Source: Roseiarcus sp963755075 (GTDB taxonomy: Bacteria > Pseudomonadota > Alphaproteobacteria > Rhizobiales > Beijerinckiaceae). From it: a stretch of DNA of 7,100 nt. Each line of letters begins with the position of its first letter. The stretch's first letter is position 1. A program made the position numbers and the translations under genes. Below, piece after piece: positions 5,545 through 7,100 of the stretch. The stretch lies in NCBI GenBank assembly GCA_963755075.1, contig CAVWKL010000206.1, forward strand, positions 1 to 7,100. The letters run 5' to 3'. The notes under the pieces are model-generated. The model did not search any database. It was not told the DNA's origin and saw nothing but the letters and a program-made list of their open reading frames with translations.

Positions 5545-6291
5545 ATGACTTCGCCAAGAATCATGGAAACCGTCGCCTTGGTGACGGGCGCCAATCGCGG
5601 CCTCGGACGCGCGTTGACGGAAGGCCTGCTCGCCCGCGGCGCGAAGAGGGTCTACGCGGCGGCGCGCGATCCGCGGTCGTTGCGGGACCTCGGCGACGAG
5701 CGGGTCGTTGCGCTGCGGCTCGACGTGACCGACGCCAACCAGGTCCGCGCTGCCGCGGAAGCGGCTTCGGACGTCGAGCTTGTCTTCAGCAACGCCGGCT
5801 TGGCGCTGGGCACGGCGATCGTCGGCGCCGACGTTGTCGGCGAGGCCCAGCGCGAAATGGACGTGAATTATTTCGGGCCGTTGCGGCTCATCCAGCGCAT
5901 GGCGCCGACGCTCGCCAGGAACGGCGGCGGCGCCTTTGTCGCCATCGGCTCGGTGGCCGGACTCACCAACGTGCCTTTCCTGCCGACCTACGCCGCATCG
6001 AAGGCCGCGCTCCATTCGCTGACCCAGGCCGCGCGCATCCTGCTGGCGGCGCAGCGGACCGCGGTCGTCGGCGTCTACCCCGGCCCCATCGACACCGACA
6101 TGTCGCGGGCGCTGGCGATCCCCAAGACCGCGGCGCTCGAGGTGGCGGGGGCGATCCTCGAGGGCGTCGAGGCCGGGCGGGAAGACATCTTCCCCGACCC
6201 GTTCGCGGTGGAATTCGGCCGATCGTTCGAGGCCTCGCCCAAGTCCTCGGAACGGCAGGTCGCCGCCATGATGCTGGCCGCGGCGGCGTGA
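5545..6291 (+). CDS. Short-chain dehydrogenase/reductase (classical SDR)
   Basis: NAD(P)-dependent oxidoreductase of 248 residues, the usual classical SDR length. The cofactor site TGANRGLG is at 14-21; an acidic D60 in LDV contacts the adenine; NAG is at 83-85. The catalytic set is N108, S136 (IGSVAG), Y149 and K153 (YAASK), followed by the PGPIDTDM loop at about 174-181. R41 after the second strand (AARDP) is the kind of residue that favours NADPH, but this is a weak call. The start ATG 5545 has GAGAGG 8 bases upstream (5531-5536). The protein is soluble with no signal peptide. It sits between two SRPBCC genes on the same strand, suggesting a shared small-molecule pathway. The substrate cannot be inferred. 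Unlike its neighbours it has no frame break. Confidence 0.94.
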   Translation: MTSPRIMETVALVTGANRGLGRALTEGLLARGAKRVYAAARDPRSLRDLGDERVVALRLDVTDANQVRAAAEAASDVELVFSNAGLALGTAIVGADVVGEAQREMDVNYFGPLRLIQRMAPTLARNGGGAFVAIGSVAGLTNVPFLPTYAASKAALHSLTQAARILLAAQRTAVVGVYPGPIDTDMSRALAIPKTAALEVAGAILEGVEAGREDIFPDPFAVEFGRSFEASPKSSERQVAAMMLAAAA

Positions 6292-6307
6292 GCCAACCCG
6301 CAATGCC

Positions 6308-6322
6308 CGCGCCGTCGGCGCG
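6308..6322. other. 15-base GC palindrome between SDR and SRPBCC genes
   Basis: CGCGCCG-T-CGGCGCG has perfect seven-base arms around one base. It lies in the 79-base gap between the SDR stop and the next ATG. As RNA it would form a short tight stem upstream of the AAGGAG ribosome site (6359-6364). Function unknown; it could be chance in such GC-rich sequence. Confidence 0.2.
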
Positions 6323-6370
6323 CAGGCCAAGCGCAACGCAATGTCTCAACCCATCAACAAGGAGATCGTC

Positions 6371-6821
6371 ATGACCAAGCCCCATCTCACCGCCGCCTTC
6401 ACCGTCGACAAGACCCCCGACGAGGCTTTCGCCGCCATCAACAATGTCCGCGCCTGGTGGTCGGGCGAAATCGACGGCGTCACCGACGCGCTCGGCGCCG
6501 AGTGGACCTATCGCTACAAGGACATCCACTACAGCAAGCAGAAGGTCGTCGAACTAGACCCCGGCAAGAGAGTCGGTGCGGCTCGTCCTCGACAGCTATC
6601 TGAGCTTCATCAAGGACAAGGACGAATGGAACGGGACCAAGATCGCCTTCGACATCGCCGCCAAGGGCGATAAGACGGAGGTCAAATTCACTCACCTCGG
6701 CTTGGCCCCCGACGACGAATGCTATGAGGCCTGTTCCGACGCCTGGGGTTCCTACGTCAAGGGGAGCTTGAAGAGCTTGATCGCCGACGGCCAAGGCCGG
6801 CCGAACCCTGGGGAACATTGA
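6371..6821 (+). CDS. SRPBCC/AHSA1 domain protein with one +1 frame change
   Basis: About 149 residues after correction, the normal single-domain length. It begins LTAAFTVDKTPDEAFAAINNVRAWWSGEIDG, then ALGAEWTYRYKDIHYSKQKVVELDPGKRV. From about 6573 the next frame continues VRLVLDSYLSFIKDKDEWNGTKIAFDI, KGDKTEVKFTHLGLAPDDECYEACSDAWG and KGSLKSLIADGQGRPN, a familiar ending for this SRPBCC subgroup. One extra G in GTCGGTGCGG (about 6573-6574) explains the break. Uncorrected, the protein would stop at 6673. I start at ATG 6371 because AAGGAG (6359-6364) sits 6 bases ahead; the ATG at 6341 has no ribosome site. It is less similar to the other three SRPBCC domains here than they are to one another in motif layout (WW in helix one, KDIHYSKQ strand). 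It probably shares a transcript with the SDR gene. Confidence 0.87.
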
Positions 6822-6857
6822 GCGTCGGACTTGGACGATTGCGGCGACGTCTCGCAT

Positions 6858-6906
6858 CCGAGCGCCCGGCGGCTGGAAGAAAACATCCAGCCGACGCGGC
6901 GCTCGG
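6858..6906 (+). other. Two-tier RNA hairpin downstream of last SRPBCC gene
   Basis: The outer stem is CCGAGCGCC (6858-6866) with GGCGCTCGG (6898-6906), nine perfect pairs. The inner stem is CGGCTGGA (6870-6877) with TCCAGCCG (6886-6893), eight perfect pairs. The internal loop is CGG/ACGC, and the apical loop AGAAAACA is purine-rich. It begins 37 bases after the stop. No T-run follows directly. It may be a 3' mRNA stabiliser, a structured small RNA, or part of a termination region. Confidence 0.45.
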
Positions 6907-6937
6907 ACCGGCTGGCTTCAATTCGCTTTTCTGGCAG

Positions 6938-6958
6938 GGCCGGCAAAGCCCGGCCTTT
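6938..6958 (+). terminator. Weak Rho-independent terminator candidate
   Basis: GGCCGG (6938-6943) pairs with CCGGCC (6950-6955) across a loop containing AAA, and is followed by TTT and then CGGGTT. The stem is short and the T-run is only three bases, but it is placed about 115 bases after the last gene of the rightward unit, where a terminator is expected. Confidence 0.4.
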
Positions 6959-7100
6959 CGGGTTCCAAGCACAAATCAATATGCATGCGACGGTCAGGAG
7001 TTCGAAATCCACGAGTTTTGAGAAAAGCTCGAAACGCGCCTCTAGCGCCCCGCCAATCGCAAGCAAACCAGGGCGACGCTGGCTTCGAACGACATTCGCG

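Larger units (their letters stand above)
6822..7100. other. Non-coding 3' region
   Basis: No reading frame here resembles a known protein or has a ribosome site. The region contains the two-tier hairpin (6858-6906), a terminator-like stem (6938-6958) and a weak A/T stem, CGAGTTTT (7012-7019) with AAAA-G-CTCG (7023-7031). The base composition becomes less GC-rich after about 6960, as in an intergenic or promoter zone. No start of a following gene could be identified. Confidence 0.6.

Noticed and set aside
5395..6336. Long minus-strand frame opposite the SDR gene (313 codons)
   Set aside because: It is antisense to an intact SDR with every catalytic motif; its composition is that of a shadow frame.
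630..6600. Programmed +1 ribosomal frameshifting as the explanation of the frame changes
   Set aside because: Ten sites in four unrelated genes, with no shared slippery sequence, in-frame stop at the site or downstream structure. Known programmed +1 sites (e.g. prfB) have such signals. An error profile is simpler.
6990..7015. tRNA T-arm look-alike (GGAGTTCGAAATCC)
   Set aside because: Only three pairs flank the TTCGAAA, and no acceptor stem, anticodon arm or CCA end is found at tRNA spacing.
6752..7066. Minus-strand frame of 104 codons over the end of the last gene
   Set aside because: It has no ribosome site and no family resemblance, overlaps a real SRPBCC C-terminus, and spans the hairpin region.
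1..7100. CRISPR array, insertion sequence, integrase, phage or toxin-antitoxin genes
   Set aside because: No regularly spaced repeats, terminal inverted repeats, transposase/integrase motifs or known toxin families were seen. The ArsR-SRPBCC pairs resemble two-gene modules but nothing indicates toxicity.

Overview
The window is GC-rich and dense with genes. It looks like an alphaproteobacterial chromosome, probably Hyphomicrobiales (Rhizobiales, e.g. a Methylocystis/Rhodoblastus/Bradyrhizobium-type relative). This rests on codon bias and on how the YejF-, DeoB- and HIT-like proteins read compared with remembered family sequences; no search was possible.

Layout. Positions 1-3117 (+) look like an operon. 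It contains the 3' part of a duplicated-ATPase peptide ABC transporter gene (yejF-like, start outside the window), phosphopentomutase deoB, and a HIT-domain protein whose ATG overlaps the deoB stop. Positions 3124-4399 (-) hold a second unit converging on it: an ArsR-type repressor followed, with a 17-base overlap, by a protein made of two fused SRPBCC/AHSA1 domains. Across a roughly 160-base intergenic region rich in palindromes, a third unit diverges (+): a second ArsR-type repressor, an SRPBCC/AHSA1 protein, a short-chain dehydrogenase/reductase (SDR) and another SRPBCC protein. The last 280 bases are non-coding and hold a strong two-tier hairpin and a weak terminator-like stem.

How the genes relate. 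yejF and deoB-HIT are housekeeping functions: peptide uptake, nucleoside/ribose-phosphate salvage and nucleotide hydrolysis. The rest is a locus of two back-to-back ArsR + SRPBCC cassettes with an SDR, giving four SRPBCC domains in about 3.7 kb. Neither ArsR has a metal-binding cysteine box, so they probably do not sense metals. The ligand or substrate of the SRPBCC/SDR set cannot be read from the sequence.

Caveat on quality. At least ten apparent single-base insertions break reading frames: six in yejF (630-915), two in deoB (about 1730 and 1853), one in the SRPBCC gene at about 5306, and one in the last SRPBCC gene at about 6573. All go in the same direction (+1), and most look like doubling of a single G or C. 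Removing them restores family-like protein sequence, so I read them mainly as sequence errors rather than gene decay. No RNA gene, CRISPR array, insertion sequence or phage gene was seen.
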